A stretch of 64,000 bases of DNA from Taeniopygia guttata (GCF_048771995.1 NC_133028.1:2624501-2688500); one strand, 5' to 3'; counted from the first letter of the stretch, positions 22,701-37,700 are shown. The notes: generated by a model from the letters alone, not told the origin. Program-made: numbers and translations.

Positions 22701-25700
22701 TAAAAGCAACAGGGAGCCTCAAAAAAAAAAAAAAATCTGAGAGTTTTCTATGGAAAACTACTGAAATTAACCCACTAGTCAGTTCAATCTCCCAGCTGCT
22801 TATGTTAGGGATATTCATTTACCAGATCTTAATTAGTAACTGCAGCATATGCAGAGAAGATGGCAGTGAGAGCTGCAGTGGCCCTTAGTGTCCTGTTTGT
22901 ACCTACCTGTGATTTGGGGAGTTTAAATCAGCAGGGTAGAATGAAGTGTTTATTTCAGCTGTAATTTGTGATCCTTGTTTGCTCTTCAGGTTTTTCTTCA
23001 TGTGTAGTAATTTACATTTTCCTCTCTGAAATACTCAGCCTCTGAGCTTACAATCAGATGAATCCACATTCCACAAGTACAAATTAAAATAAAAAAAATC
23101 AGGATACTTTAGAAAGAAAACCACACTTTTAGGTCTGTGCTGTTTGGTAACTCGGAAACAGAGGCAGAAGGGAGAGCCAGCTTTAATAGGAATATTTTCT
23201 TTCTTTCTTGCAGCTGATGAGGAGCACCAGCAGAATGTGGCAGCAGCAGCAGCAGGGGCCAGGCCCCGGCCCCACGGGGAGGAACGAGCAGAGGGGATGC
23301 CCCGGCGCCGCAGGAACATGGGCGCCAGGCTGATGGCCCAGAGGAGAGCCCAGCAGGCAGAGGAGTGGCTGGAAGGTAACTCTGCCGTCAGCTCGTCTTG
23401 CAGGCACTGAAACAAACCTCCACAGCAGGTGTTACAGCTGGGGAAGGGGTGCAGCTGCCTCCTGGAGGAAGTTGTTGAGTTTTGCTGATGGATTATTTAC
23501 AGTTTCACCCTAATCTGTCTTCTCTCCCTACTTCATCACTTTTCTCTGTATACCCCTTACATTAAACCTCTGCCTCTTCCTGAGGTGAATCCTGGCTATT
23601 TGTGGTGCCAGACTATTCACATCCTTCCTAAAAACTTTTGTATTTCCTTTTTAGCCATGCAGGGAATTAAATTAAATTACCTTAAGTGACCTTATCATTC
23701 TCTACAACTCCCTGAAAGGTGTTATAGGCAGGTGAGATTGGTCTCTTTATCCAAGCAGCAGCTGACAGAAAAAGAGGACACAGTCTCAAGCTGTGCCAAG
23801 GGAAATATAGGTTGGATATTAGGATAAAGTTTTTCATGGAAATAGTGATAAAATACTGGAATTTTCTGCCCAGGGAGGTGGTGGAGTCACCACCTCTGGA
23901 TATGTTTAAACAAAGCCTGGATGTGGCACTCAGTGCCAGGGTTTAGTCAAGATGTTGGGGCTGGGTTGGACTCCATGATCTTGAAGATCTCTTCCAACCT
24001 GGTCATTCTGTGAATTCTGTGAATTTGGGAAAACAGAATCCAGACCTTGCATTGAATAACAAGCTGTAGTACATAACTGATTCCTTTTAAATTGGTGGGA
24101 AGCATTAATTCCCCAAAGTAATCTCTGCAAAATGTGAAGTTCTCTGTCCAAGGAGCCATCCAGGTGGTGGTCAGGATCAAGTGGAGTACCTGGAGATCAC
24201 CACAGATTGCAGCATTTTGCCAGCAGGTTGTTGACAATGTGTTGTGTAAATCCCGTGCTGGATTTACAGTTCACAGCTACATTTCTGTGGTGTGGTTATA
24301 GGCAAAAATATGGTGATAAATAACATCTTTCTACACCCTGTAAATAACATCTTTCTTCACCCTTTTCTGGTGAAGCTTGACACGTTATTCTCTTTATTGC
24401 TGGAGAGATGAGATCACCATGATTCACCCCCTGGATTCTTTCTGCTTTCAGATCGTGGGTGAAGTGTTCAGGCTTTCTGCTCAAGTTCTGGAGTTTGCAG
24501 TGGAGATCAGGGTGTCTCTGTGGTGTGCAGGAGGTGAAAGCACTGAGCACACACCTCTGTGATGCCTTCATTAGGGACTGTTTGCACTTTGTTCAGCTTT
24601 TCTTGCCCTGCAGTTTGTAGGAAGCCTCACATTATCAGGTGAATCTCCTTTTCCAGCTAATTATGTTCAGCAGTTTCACAGATGGAGATTGGACAGGTGT
24701 GAACTTTTCAACTTTGGTTATTTCTTCTCATGTGATAACATCCTGGAAAGAAAACGGAATCTAAAAATACTCAGTTTTCAACTCCAGACATCAAAAGTTT
24801 GAATGCTGAAGGCCGACAGTGAAGCTGTCAAAGCAAATGGCTCATCTTATCTTACTTTGTCACTGTAGCAATAGAAGAATCTGTGTCATTGGGCTTTATA
24901 AATAATTCTGTTGCAGCTTTCTGTACATCAGATGCAAGTGCTGCTGCTTTTGCATGAAGTTCCCTTTGAAATGACATGGCTTCTTTTATTTGTTTTCCCT
25001 AATTTCTTACCCAAATTAAAGCAGCTTCTTGCTCTTTGCCTCTGTGGGCGGTTTTATTCATATTTTGGGATGGATTTTCCAAGTGGCTGAGGACAGGTGC
25101 ACAGCAGGAGCAGCGAAGCCTTTGGAGAGTGAGCACAGACTTGGGCAGAGGAGCTGTGGGGAGAAGCAGCTGTCCCTGCTTCCCCAGCACTGAGGTGCTC
25201 AGTGACCAGTGGCCATTATTAACTGGGATTAGCCACTCTCTGTGCTGCAAATCCTTCAGCCTGGCCCTGAGCTACCTGTCTCAGTGTAAGGTTTGGGTTT
25301 TCTCCTTACAAAAGGATGTGTGGAATATTTTAAAAGCCCTCTCTGTGGACATGTGGCACAAGCCTGGAATCTCTCTGGGATTTATCCCTTTTTTTTTGCA
25401 TTTTCTCTGTGTCACACTGCAGTATAGAGCAGTTTTACCTAATTGCTGCTTGCATTTGAACCAGGAATGGCAATTTCTCTCCACAACAGAGTTTTGTGCT
25501 AAAGAATTCATTGACTCCTTGGAAAAAGAGCCCAGTGCAGCAGTAGGGCTGAAGAGCAAAATTATTTGGCAATTTAGGCAGATACACCAAACCCAAGCCA
25601 GTCTGGTTTCTCCACTCTTGCCTTTGAAAACTTCTGACCATCTGCAAACAAAGCAGATTTTTTTTTGTTTGTTTGAATTTATTGCAAATTTTTACTGCCG

Positions 25701-28700
25701 AATTTCTGTTCCGTTTGTGGAATTTCCACTCTGGGCCTGTGCCGAACTTTGGGCAAAACTGCCTGATCCTTCTGTGCATCACTCTGACTTCTGCCAAGAA
25801 GTGATTTCTTCAGCAAGAAGCTGAGCTGTGACCTCAGGGAGGGTGTGAGGATGTCCTGACCACCCCTGTGTCCATGTGATAGTCACACAGTGCAGCCAGA
25901 TGGAAAGTGCTGTTGCCTCCTAAGAGTTCTGCCTGTTGGGAGCCACTTCTGCTGACTCTAGGAAATGTCCCCAAAGCTGCACTTGCAGACTTTGGAGTTG
26001 TGGTTAGCATGAGGGTTTTCTGTTTTCCATCTAACAATCAGATTTCAATTCCAGAATGAGAAAGAAGCTTTGAGGGTAAAGTTGTAGCCCACGGTTTCTG
26101 CTGCATTTGTGCCAGGACTCATATCCCTCACAGAGCAGTGGGGGAGGAAAATCAACCCCAAACCCTGGACACTAAAATCAAAACCTTGAAAACTTCATTG
26201 TCCCTTCCTGTAGGTCTGGATAAGGAGTAATTTAATACAGACAGAAATAGTAAATGATTATTTGCAATATTCAAATCTACACCCACTGCATTTTGGAGCA
26301 GAAAGTGACCCATCCATCTGATATTTACATCAAAAACTTAATTTCCTCTCAAGTGACAAGAAACTCATGGGGATGAAATAATGACAGGTACAGTCGGTTT
26401 GTCTGATCCAGCTGGGCTAAAAATAGTGAAGGTGAGGGTTTTCTGTCACTTGGAGGGGTGTCTCGAGCCAAAACCAGGTTGTAATTCTTCAGCTTGCTGT
26501 GGTAGCTAACTAAATTAGTTATAGGATGTGGAAACTCAGGGCAAGGGGAATATTTCTGTGTCTGCCCTGAGGAGTTCTGACTCCCAGGGGAGCACTGACT
26601 TTGGCCCTCATTCATGGAGAAAGCTTCCAAAGCTTCAAGATAAACTAGAGACCACAAAAGTGTGAAATAGATTGTAAAGAGTAGTTTAGTATGTCACTTG
26701 GGTGAGAAATTTAGGTTTTAGGATTTTTAGTATGTTGATGGGAACTGGATGGAGGGTATAGGGTGTTGTCTTGTGTTCCTTTTTCTTCCTTCTTCCTTCT
26801 TATTCATGGGTTTGGGTAGTATCTTGTAATTGGGTAGAAAAATCTACATTGTGGGTCTTTAGGGGTCAGTTATTGAGTTAGAAGCGAAAATAATCTAGGT
26901 GTTACTTCTTAATTGGGCAGCTTAGTTTTTGATTAGAGTTAAAAGGCCTTGTAACACTATTGTTAGCCATTTTTGTGCTGTTTTCCAGCATGCAGACAGT
27001 GCAGACAGCGTGCTGAAATTTTGATAAGATAACAAACAGAAGCAGAAGACCAAAAAAAGTCCTGAGTTTCTGCTTTTCCTGACACAGAACTGCTCCAGGA
27101 GGGTTTCCCCACTCAGGGGAGCCCCCAGGGAGTTGCCCAACTCAAGGCCAACAAAGCCATAAGATTGCCACAGACAGACAATAGCGCAACAGCAACTATC
27201 TTGAATTTCCTCCCAGGGGAAAAACCCAGCTGGTGCTGGGTTCCTGATGCCCAGGGTTCACGTGGTCTGTGCTGTGGGACAGACCCAGCCAGGTGCCCAC
27301 CCTGCCTCAGTTTACTGAGCAGTGTTTCTCAGTGAGCCCTCCAAGGAGTCACCTGTCAGGAGAACATCAGCACCTGCAGATACCCTCTGATGACCAAAGA
27401 TTGCTGGGAGATGGTTCTCCTTGGTGATAAAGTAATTTTCAAAATGACTGGGACCTCTGAGCTGTGACTTTCAGGCTGGCTTTAGAAAAATGATTTTGAT
27501 TGCTTCAAATTGCCCAGTTTAATTCCAGCCACAGCACTCCTGCCTTTTCTGCAGCCCTCTGCAATCTGGGAGTCTTGTAAAAGCCTCTGTGCTCTGCACA
27601 TTGGAGGAGGGTGCCTGCTCCTTTCCCTGTGGAGGAGAGTTGTGTATTCATGTGGTTAGGTTGAGATCCCAGCTAGCAGACTTAATGAACCCTGTGTGTC
27701 TTAATTTAAATTGAATCCAGACAGAGGTGGCTTTGTGGACTGGCTGCAGCTGAGATGAAAATGCTGCAAGGCATAAATGGGTGAGGGTTTCGGGCATTAA
27801 TCATTTAGGGCAAGAGAGGCCAAGCTAAGCAGTGGGAGAAGGGGGTAAATTGGAGGTAGGATTGTTTGAGTCATGTGTAGTGTAAATAAATACCATTACC
27901 CATTTCCAATTTCAAATTCCTTTTCTTTACCATCCAAGGAGGGTGTGCTTGGCTCTTGTTTTTGCCTGTCTGATGCTCTAAGTGCATCCACTTGGATTCT
28001 GCTCACCTCTGGGTGGACATAAGGGTGTTTTGTTGTGAGCTTTTACTTGGTTGCTGATCATGTGCAGAAAAAACACTTGCCCAGCTCTGAAGTTGAGCTT
28101 GACCCTCCAAACCTACTCCTTGTCCTTGAACACTGCAAAGAGCTCAGAGGTGAAGAAGGTTCTTCTCTTGAGACTGCATTTTGGAGCAGAAAGTGAGCCA
28201 TCCATCTGATATTTACATCAAAAACGTAATTTCCTCTCAAGTGGCAAGAATCTCATGAGGGTGAAATGATGGCAGGTACTGCTGGGTTGTCTTGATCCAG
28301 CTGGGCTAAAAATAGTGAGGGTTTTCTGTCAGTTTGGTGTCTAAAGCAAAAACTTTGCTGCTGTTGATGTGAGGGAGAAACTGGTGATTATAACTGCCCT
28401 AAATCATGGTGTGATGAGCAAGAAAACCAGACTTGTGTAAGAAATGGCAGCACTTTCCAAAGTGCCACGGAACAGGGACCTCTGGGCAATGCTCTGGGTC
28501 TGCTGGGGGTGTGGCTGAAAAAGAAAGGAAAAGGGAAGGATGTGCCAGAAAAGCCTCAGCAGCCCAGTCCGTTTCCAGGGAGTATTTTTCAAGGGTTTGA
28601 ATTGAAAAGACACTGATTTTCACATCTTCAAAATGACCTCTCTGACTTGTTGCCAAAAAATGGGGCTTTGTATGGATCGTCGTTTTGGTTTAGTTTTTTT

Positions 28701-31700
28701 AACAAAGAGAAAGTAAAGATTCCCTCAAAGAAATAATCTGCTTTTGTCAGGTTACTTTTATTATTTACCCCAATCTATGGACTCTCAACTTCTGGCAGCA
28801 GCATAAAATTCCCAAAGGTTAAATATCCCAACAGCTGTGTGACTTTTCTCTGAGATTTTAGCATTGTGCAGCTGAGCACAAGTGTTGGAATCTCCAGTAC
28901 AGTGAACATTTGGTTAAATTATTTTACTTCCACAGCATCAGTAATGATAAATCCAACAGCTTTTGACAGTCTTGAGTTCTCAAGCTGGTAAAATAAAACA
29001 TGATAAAAGTTTGTGAGTGCAACATAAATTAAATCATAAGTTCCTCTCTAGTTTTGCATGGCCAGGTTTGGAGATCAGAATCTCACATTTTTCTTTGTAA
29101 GTATTAATTACTATTGGGAAAGAAAGCAAAATGCAGGCTTCTAAAAGTTCTAAAAATTATAATAATTTGGCATTTAAAAATGTTTTTTATTGCTTTGTGT
29201 GGCATCTAAGCTCAGCATTCAAATCTCGCAACTAAAAAAATCTTGTATGAGTGGTTTCTGCTAATTTTTGGGGAAAAATAATACAAAAATAATGCTTCAT
29301 CCCCATTGAGTGATGGATATTGTGCATTAATTCAAGAAGAATGTGTTTGTGCTGAAATCTCTTAAAATAAGCACCTTTTCTGAGCACTGAAAGATCTGGA
29401 AAATGTGTAAATTTAGAAGCAGTGATGTGGTCCCACGCTGTTCTTGTGAAATGGAGCTGCGTTCATTGGCGTAGTAGTTGAAATTATTTTAATGCTTAAT
29501 CAGTAGGAAAACCTTTCTAGTACAGTTAAACTTTGACTAATATCCCAACTGGTGAATCAAAAGTCAATTTTGCCTTGGTGCTACTCATCCAGTGAGTTTG
29601 CTGTTGTCAGAGTGCCCCCAGTGAGTGTCTGATCCCGTTCAGGCTCAGACAGGCTGTGGAGGGAGGGGTCTGTGGTTTCTCACTTCTGCCAAATGGTTTT
29701 AGCTGAGAATAAACTTCACAATCTGCTCTAAAGGTCTGGGCTTTGTGTCTGCTGCTCTTTTCTGCCCTAAATGTTGCCTGATTTTGTGGTTTCAGATTAA
29801 TAAACCGGTTTCTTATTCAGTTTCTAAATTAAAAATTTAAAAAAAACCACAAAAATTAAGGCTAGTTATTAGACTATAATTAATCCCACCAGAGGATTGT
29901 GTTTCTGGGGAATGGCCACACCTTTCCAGAGGCTGGTGTCACACATCTGTTGGGTATTAATTACATGCTATTAATAACATCTGCTTTTGCCTGGCTGGCA
30001 TCTTTTCCCCCCTCCTTCCTCTTACTTCTTTTATTAGGTGCTGCATAAACAGCAAATAAGGCTGCTGGCTGTGCCCAGAGGACTTTCTGTGAGTAGCCAC
30101 CTGTGCAACTCTCATTCTTTTTCATGGATGGGAATCCATTTGCTTCACCCAAAATTTAAAAGAGAGCAAAACAAGGACAACTAGACCAGGTTGGATGTGG
30201 CTTGGATAAACGTGGGAGTGGCAGTGGGGTTGGAATGGGATGATCTTTAAGGTTCTTTCCAATCCAAACCATTCTGTGATTCTGGAATAACTAAAATACA
30301 CAATGGTGATTGTTTATTTTGGAAGTTTCTGTCTGTTCTGTACAGACAGAATTCTGTACCGCACAGAATTCTACTAAATTGCTGTCCTGATAGAGAACAT
30401 CAGCACTCCAGCACATTTTCTAAAGGTACTGGGAAGCATTTTTAAAAAGAAGTCTGTAAATTTGCAGCAATTCAGACACCTGTGTGACTGATAACTTCCC
30501 TGTTGTGCTGCCTCTCAGTATGTTCAAAATACCAATGAAAAGCAAAATTTCCCTGAAGCCACCTCTCAGCTGGCCAGCTGAGAACCCCACGTTTGTGTAA
30601 AGCAGAGTGTGTCACACTGGTTGTGCTTTCTGACTCTTGAGATGGGAGCTCCTGGGGCTCTTGAAATCACAGAAAGGTTTGGGTTGGAATTAATGTTAAA
30701 GCTCACCCAGTTCCACCATCCCAGGTGGCTCCAAGCCCCATCCAGCCTGGCCTTGGGCACTTCCAGGGATCCAGTGGTAGCCACAGCTTTTCTGGGAAAT
30801 CCATTTTAGGGCCTCCCCACACTCACAGGGAAAATTCATTCCCAGTATCCCATCTAAACCTGCTTTATTTCAGTTTTAATGCTGTCAGAGTGTAGATTTC
30901 CCAGCTGAGCACAAACCCAGGCTGCCCAAGCACAGCACTTGGGGGATGCTAAACTGCTTTCATTGCCTGACCCTCCTGCATCCCAGCCAAGCTCAGGGAC
31001 AGGTGAAGGCCAAGTTCCTGTGGATTCACTCCCCATGGAGTCTCCCAGTGCTGTCACAGCCACAAGCATGTGAAAAGTGATTGTCACAAGCTGCTGAAAC
31101 AATCAGTGCTTTATTAACATGACATAAAGAATTGCTGGCTGTGTGCAGCACCCTCCCTGCTTTTGCTGGAGCTATTCTGCTGTAACAACAAATGGATTCA
31201 GCAAATGCTGTGACCGTGTGTTTATGTTGCTGTCAGCACATTCAGGTTTATTTAGGTTTAATTGCAGCCAGGTTTAGTGCCCTGGTGACCTTTGCAGCTC
31301 TGCTGAATCATGAGCTCTGTCTGCATCCCCATCTCTGACTTTTGATGGATGGAGCTCCAAACACTGGAGGAAGCTTGGAGGAAATGGTGCTTAAGGGGTC
31401 ACATCAGATGCTTCAAACAGGAGGAAAGAAATGCTTCTGAACAACAAAGGTGTGTTTGATCCAGGACTGGGGAAAAAAAAAGCTTTAAAACAAGCCTTCC
31501 TTAGATTTCTGCCTCACATCTGGCTCAGGTATTCTTAATATAGATGAAATCTGAGAAGCCCTCAGGTGGAACAGTGTCATATTGGTATTTTATACTTGTG
31601 GTGTTTGCAAGAAATTATTTTCTAAACAATAATGCCAGAACTGAGCTGTTAATTTTGGAGTAATAACTGCTAGTGCTGGGTGTGCTCACCCATTGTGTTT

Positions 31701-34700
31701 GGAACTCCCCTCGATGCTGTATTTAAAATATAAATAAGGTTATTTTAAGCATAATTAAAATTCTAGAAGCAACTGTGTCAGCTCTGAGTGTCCCTCCTTG
31801 CTCTGTGTGGTGCAAGAAGGGGGAACCCTTTTGATCATGTCAGTAATCAGACTCCAGTAATTCTCTGAAGCCCAGCTCAGCAACCAGGCTCATATTAATT
31901 CCATCTCCTGAAAACTGCTGTTACTTGAGAGCCACCTACACAGCTCTCAGCTACATTTATTTCTCATGATGGCTTGGTAGTTTAACCATAGTCCCATTCT
32001 GTGTCTTGGAATTAGTAAAACAAGAGTGTTTCCAACCTAATTCTTCATAAAAAAGAAGTGGGAGTGTCATTCGTCCTTATGCTCTTTTCATAGCAGCTTT
32101 TTGGGCTCCCAAAAAAAGGGGACCAGGTGCTCTGGAGAGAGCTCCCTCCAGAAAACATCCTGGCACAAATCTCTTCCAGTTTGGATCTGAAGTCAGTATT
32201 GAGCAGAGCAGCATTGGGAATGCTCAAAGCCCCAATTATTTTACCCAAAAAGGGGAGCCATGTGTGAGAGTTTTCATTTTGAGCCTGCCATGACTGTAAA
32301 TATGCTGTGTGGTGTTTGTGCAGTGAGCTGAGGATTTCTCTGGGAGTGTTGAGGTCAGTCCCCAGCGCTTTGGTGGGATCAAGGACTGATTTAGACCAGC
32401 AAATAAAGTGGCCACATGTTCCTGAGCTTTGGGCAGGGAGGAAGTGGCTGCATTTAAAAGCTTTTCTTCCTCAGCCCTTGAGTGAGCAGAAATCCTCATT
32501 TGCACACCCTTTGAGCATAAAACTCTTTCATATTTCACCGTTGCAGAAATCACCTCTGTAAACAAGCATTTGTCATACAACAGGCAAATATTTACGTGTC
32601 ATTTTCTTGCAGGCAGACCCAAGATTTGCATTTCAAGGATTTTTTCCCTTCATCCCTGAAATGTTATTTCTGTCAGGCTAGAACCAGTGCAGGAGTGGGG
32701 TGCCTCTGATTCCCACTTTTCAGTGGATGTCTGTTGTGCAAAGCCTGAGGGTAACTGGGAAGAAAGTCGCTGCAGCCAGTGTTGAGCAGGATAAATAATG
32801 ACAACCATTAGCACAATTTATGTACCAGAGAAAGTCTCCCTTTTAATTGTGGAAAGCAAGAAATATTTATGAAAAGCCTTCCTTCAAAGGATCAAGGAAA
32901 TTTTTATTTCTGCCTTCACTTGAGTGTGTGTTTGCCTTGTTACTTCTGCTCTGTGGCTTTGGCAGTCTCGTGTGATTTTTTTTTTCCCTTTTTCCATCTA
33001 AAAGGTCTTGTCTGAACTCTGTGTGTGTGTCTCCTTTTCATCTGCTGCTGCTTTCCTAGGCAGCACTGAAGTTTCTCCAAGGGGACTTTTGACAGATGAT
33101 TTAAAATTTGTCATTTATGCAATGTTGCAGAGGAAGAGGATGCTGAGGAGGTGCCAGAATTTCAGGTGTCTGGGAAAATTGGAGCAAAGAAGCAGAGGAA
33201 ATTAGAAGAGAAACAAGCCAGGAAAGCACAGAGAGAGGTGAGGATTTCCTGCCACGTATTGAGCAGAGCCTGAGTAGCTCAGCAGAGAAATGGGGATGAC
33301 AGCCCAGAAAGGCAAAGGCAGTGTCATCCCTAAATGGTTGTTTTATCTTAAAAATGTAAATTCAGCTTTTGCTGGCCCAAGAGGGCCGTGGAAAACTGTG
33401 TCTCATTTTCTTTCCATTCTCACTCCTGGGGAGGAGAGGAGTTAAAACTCTTGAGTGCTCTTTCTTGGATGTTTCCATTGCCTTCCAGCTTCATGTCAGC
33501 ACTGTCTCCCATTAAAAATACATTCCAGTCCCCATGGTGGTGGTGTAACACGCTGGGCAGTTGTGAGGAGTGGTTCAGGTGCTCTCAGAGTGCAAAAACA
33601 TGCTTTGGTTTTATTTGTGTTTAGCCATATTTATTGTTTTTACAGACTGGGGGAGATTAAAAGCTTTTTGGTGTTAATTCCAGGGAAGCAAGAGGCTTTT
33701 CAGCCTTCTGAAGGCAGCAGTTTTTGCATTTTCCTTGGAATTGTTCTTTTTTTTTTTCTTTTTTTTTTTTTTTTTGACTCTGTATTGTTCTGTATGAACA
33801 TTTTAAAGCTTGTAAAATCCCAAGTTGGGAATTTTAGTGTCACCTGAGGTTTTAAACCAGTGTAGTAGATGGAACAGTTGGTAATAAACTTAATTACTGG
33901 TTATATATGTACTTCCATTATGAACCTTTTCTCACGCAGTGCTTTCATCATGTTGTTACTTTCCATACTCATGGAATTGAATTTTCCTTTTTGGTTTTTT
34001 TTTTTTTTTGTGGAAAATGTGAGCAAAGTTGAATGAAGTTGGATGAGCATCAGTTGGTGGAGCAAGGAATCTTCTGTTTCATTTTAAAACACTGATTTCT
34101 ATTTTCCCATGTAGACAGTTAAATTCCTTGGATGGGGCTTTTTCTCTGAAACACTCAAAGCCAAATCATCCACTGGAATATTTTCTGCTTGTTCTCTTAA
34201 ATATATTTGCAAATTTAAGTATCCTGAAGAGCCTGAAAAAAAAATCTTTAAAACAGCTAAAAGCACCAAGACAGCACCCTTTTTATTTTTCCCTCATTTT
34301 GCAACAGCCTCTTAACAATAAAAATAAAATTTTTTCAAGAAGCCATTGCAGCTTATTCTGTAAGAGATTCTGCCCAGGTTAATTATACATTTGAATGCAC
34401 TTTTTACAGTTTGTGTTCCAAATCCTTTTTTTTTTTCCCTTCCTTAGGGTCCTTTCTAACTAAACTCCAAGTGAGTAGAACTGGAATTCTGTGACACAAT
34501 ATTGCTTTAACATCATTGTTGTAATAAGCTCATAAGCATATTCAAAATGTAAGACTGTTACTGAGGTACAGATAAGACAAGTGAGGAGGGTAATTTCTAA
34601 ATTTACCACAATGTTGAGTGTGCTGAAGGGAAGTGAAATGATAGTGGCTTTTTATTATTATTATTATTCTTTTTTGATGTTTCTTTCTGAGCAGGCATCT

Positions 34701-37700
34701 AAAAGGTGATAAGAAACGCCCTCATGGTATTACAATATGAAATTTTAAAATGTAAATTAAAAAAGAGTAAGGCTTGGCTTGCATCATGTTTATTTTAGGC
34801 TGAAGAAGCAGAGAGAGAAGAAAGGAGAAAGCTCGAGTCAAAAAGAGAGGAGGAGAGGAGGAAAGAAGAGGAGAGGATTCGTCTGGAGGAGGAACGACAG
34901 GTGGGAATAATTGTGTTTATCTGTGCAAATCCTGAGCCAGGTTTGTTTTTGGGATTGCGTCTGGGGGAGTTCTGTGCCCAGGGACCTGCAGGGACCACAG
35001 GGTCTGTCCTGCTCCCGCCACATGCAGGATTTGGGGCTCATGTTGCCCAGCCCAGCTCTGAGGTTCTCCCAAGGATGGAGATTCACAACTTCCCCTGTTC
35101 CCTGCGAGCTGCCAGCTGGAACCAGCCGGGCAGAAAGTGAAAGGCAGCAGCAGCAGCAACTGATTTTGCAAGTGTTATGTGAAATTTGATGATTTCATTC
35201 TAATTTTATGTATTTGCATGTGCTTCCCAATTAAAGATTCCTGAGCTGTGCATATGTTAGCAGGAGTGACCCAGAAAAACAGGTACTGCTCAGATGAAAT
35301 GCTTGTGTTGAATACTTTTCATTAGTGAGGGAGGAAAACTTTGATTTCAGAGCTGCTGTTTGTACTCAGGCCATCAGTGCTGCTGCCTGAGAGCTTCATG
35401 CTCTGGTGCTGCTGAAAGTTGTGTTGTGGAAAGGACAGAGGTGTTCTGCACAGTCCTGAGATGAGAAATTGCAGCCCCCAGCTCTCACTGTGAATTTTTT
35501 TGTGTTTTTTGGAATTTTGTGTCTCTGCTTCATGGAGATTTATTTTAATTTGTTCCAAGAGCAGGTTGTGTAAGTGGGGTGTGTTGCTGATAATATATTA
35601 AAAAGGGAAAGACAATTTTTCCTTTCCTCTGTCGAGGGCATGAAGGCAGGATAAAGCAATTTAGAAAAGTAATCCATACATTACACATACAGATTGATCC
35701 ATGAGATCTTTATGTGAGTGTCCATTTAGCTCTGGGGTTATTCCCCACAAATCCTTTTCCTTCTGAACTCTCAGTTCCTTTCCATCAGGAGAAGTCTTGA
35801 ATTTCAGAAATTGGAGTGGGAGAATGTCAGCACTACAAGATCAAGATATGATTTTGTAAAGCAGCTTGACCAAACTTCCAGAGCACCAATAATTCCACAG
35901 CTTCTTTTCCAAGAGAGATGTACAGGTTTATTTTTTTTAATATTTTCCTAAAGTTCTGAGAGCTTCATATTCCTGAAGCCCTGAATAACAAGTTGAGATG
36001 ACTCCAGTGCTTTGGGGGGAATTGTGACACACTGGCTGGACAGTGACATTAAGTGACACTGGAACTTCCCAGTCCCTTGCAGGGTGGCATCCAGCACAGC
36101 ACAGCAGGTGAATTTTTAAACAAATTCCACCTGAGCTGGGCCAACCTGCTCCAAGGAAGCTGTGGCACAGGACTGAGCTGTTCTGCTGGGATCTGACCTG
36201 GGCTTCAGCAATTTAGCTGGGTTAACTCAGGCACAGTTGAAAAGTAAAAGAAAATAAAGGTGAAATTTCAACCAGGTCTCTCTTCACACAGAAATAGTTA
36301 TTTACCTTCTTTTACTTTGTTTTCTGTTCAGTTGAGGGCTGTGTAATTTATTTTTGGTTGAATGAGGAAACTCTTTGTTTCTGGTTTAGTTTGCAGTATT
36401 CCTAGTAAAGACTGCACTGCAGCACTTCTATTTCACATGGCTCAGGGAAAAAGAAGAATACAAACTAAGACTCTGATTTTGTTTGTTTATTTTAAATGTT
36501 GTGCACAACAATCCACAGAGTACTTCCTAGAACATGGAAAATTGCCCAAATAAATGCCCGAATCCAGCTTGGTCACTTTAGCCAGTACCTGCCTTCTTAA
36601 ACCCTGTAATTTTAAGCTATTTTAGTTTGGTTTAATTATTTGTTTTCTCAGTATTTATCAGGACAGCAAGCCCACCCACCAGGCTGCATCAGGAACTTTA
36701 TTTTGCCTCTCAGACAAAAGTGCTTTCAATATTTTGTTTTTTGCTTTTGTCTAAGTTGATAATCCAGTAACTGCTGAACATTTGCAGTGTGAATCAAAGT
36801 AAATGTGTCTGACAATATTTAATGTCCATGCTTAGCTGTTTGCTGGTAGTTTTAAATTTGTCTTCATGGAGTCTGTAACAGGAAACAGATTAATTGAAGA
36901 GAGCCTGTCCTTAGGCTCAGAACATCTCATCTTTCTAATCTTGTTACAGACTGATGGTGTGATGGAAAAGGCAGAGCCTCTGTGAGCAGTGAGAGGATCA
37001 TTGAGTTTATGGAACACACAGGATAAAATGTCATTTCTTTTCCTCTAGAGGAGGAATTTTTCATTGCCACAAGTAATGTCTTGTCACCAGTAAGGCCTTG
37101 TGGACTGCACACGTGATGATTCCATTCCCTCATCTGAAATAGGAGGTGGAAAGGCAAAATTCTGAGAGACACCTCAAGTAGTGACTGATAGTCAGGAGAT
37201 AAAAACCGAGGGGGAGCTAGTTTTTTTGGAGGCATTTTGGTCACTGACATTGCTGTAGTTTATATAATCCCACAAGGCACAAAAAATTCAGTTTATCACT
37301 GAAGTTTGCCTGAGAGATGTTGCAGTTGTCAGATACCTCCTTTTCCCCTTCCTCTCCCAGAGTATTTCTGCAGGTTCACTGACAGGGGCAAGTCCCCAAA
37401 CAAGCACAGCCAGCTTTGGTACCTAAATTCCACTTGAATCTGTTTTTCAGTCTCTCTCCCAAGAAGTGCTACTAAAATTGTGCTGACAGGTAGGAACTCT
37501 ACCTCGAGGGAGTTATGGGGACTAAAATCTTGCCTAGCCTTGAGAAGAATAACCTCTGCTTCTATTTCAATAGATTTGTATGCATTTATAAATAAAATGT
37601 GGTTGCCCCTTGGCTTGAGTGTTCCAAACCAGATTATATATTTTTAAATTCAAGTTTCCTTTCCAGTGTTCTGCTGAGTTGATTGGCTGCAGGCCTGAGG

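Larger units (their letters stand above)
16772..23213 (+). other. DDRGK1: DDRGK1 intron 1 (6.4 kb, phase 1)
   Basis: GT at 16772 and AG at 23213. The first 300 bases belong to the CpG island. Holds a sense CR1 with ORF2 remnant, an antisense CR1 and a 26-base T tract (18852-18877). The rest shows no exon. Confidence 0.9.
23376..33130 (+). other. DDRGK1: DDRGK1 intron 2 (9.8 kb, phase 1)
   Basis: GT at 23376 and AG at 33130. The largest intron. It holds a sense CR1 (23725), a direct repeat pair, an antisense LTR copy and two CR1 fragments near 30.2-30.9 kb. The remaining A/T-rich sequence shows no exon; a 262-codon open frame at 25036-25824 has no recognisable domain. Confidence 0.9.

Noticed and set aside
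25036-25824. 262-codon open frame on the + strand in intron 2
   Set aside because: No recognisable domain, no exon borders fitting the gene, overlapping open frames on the other strand. Most likely chance.
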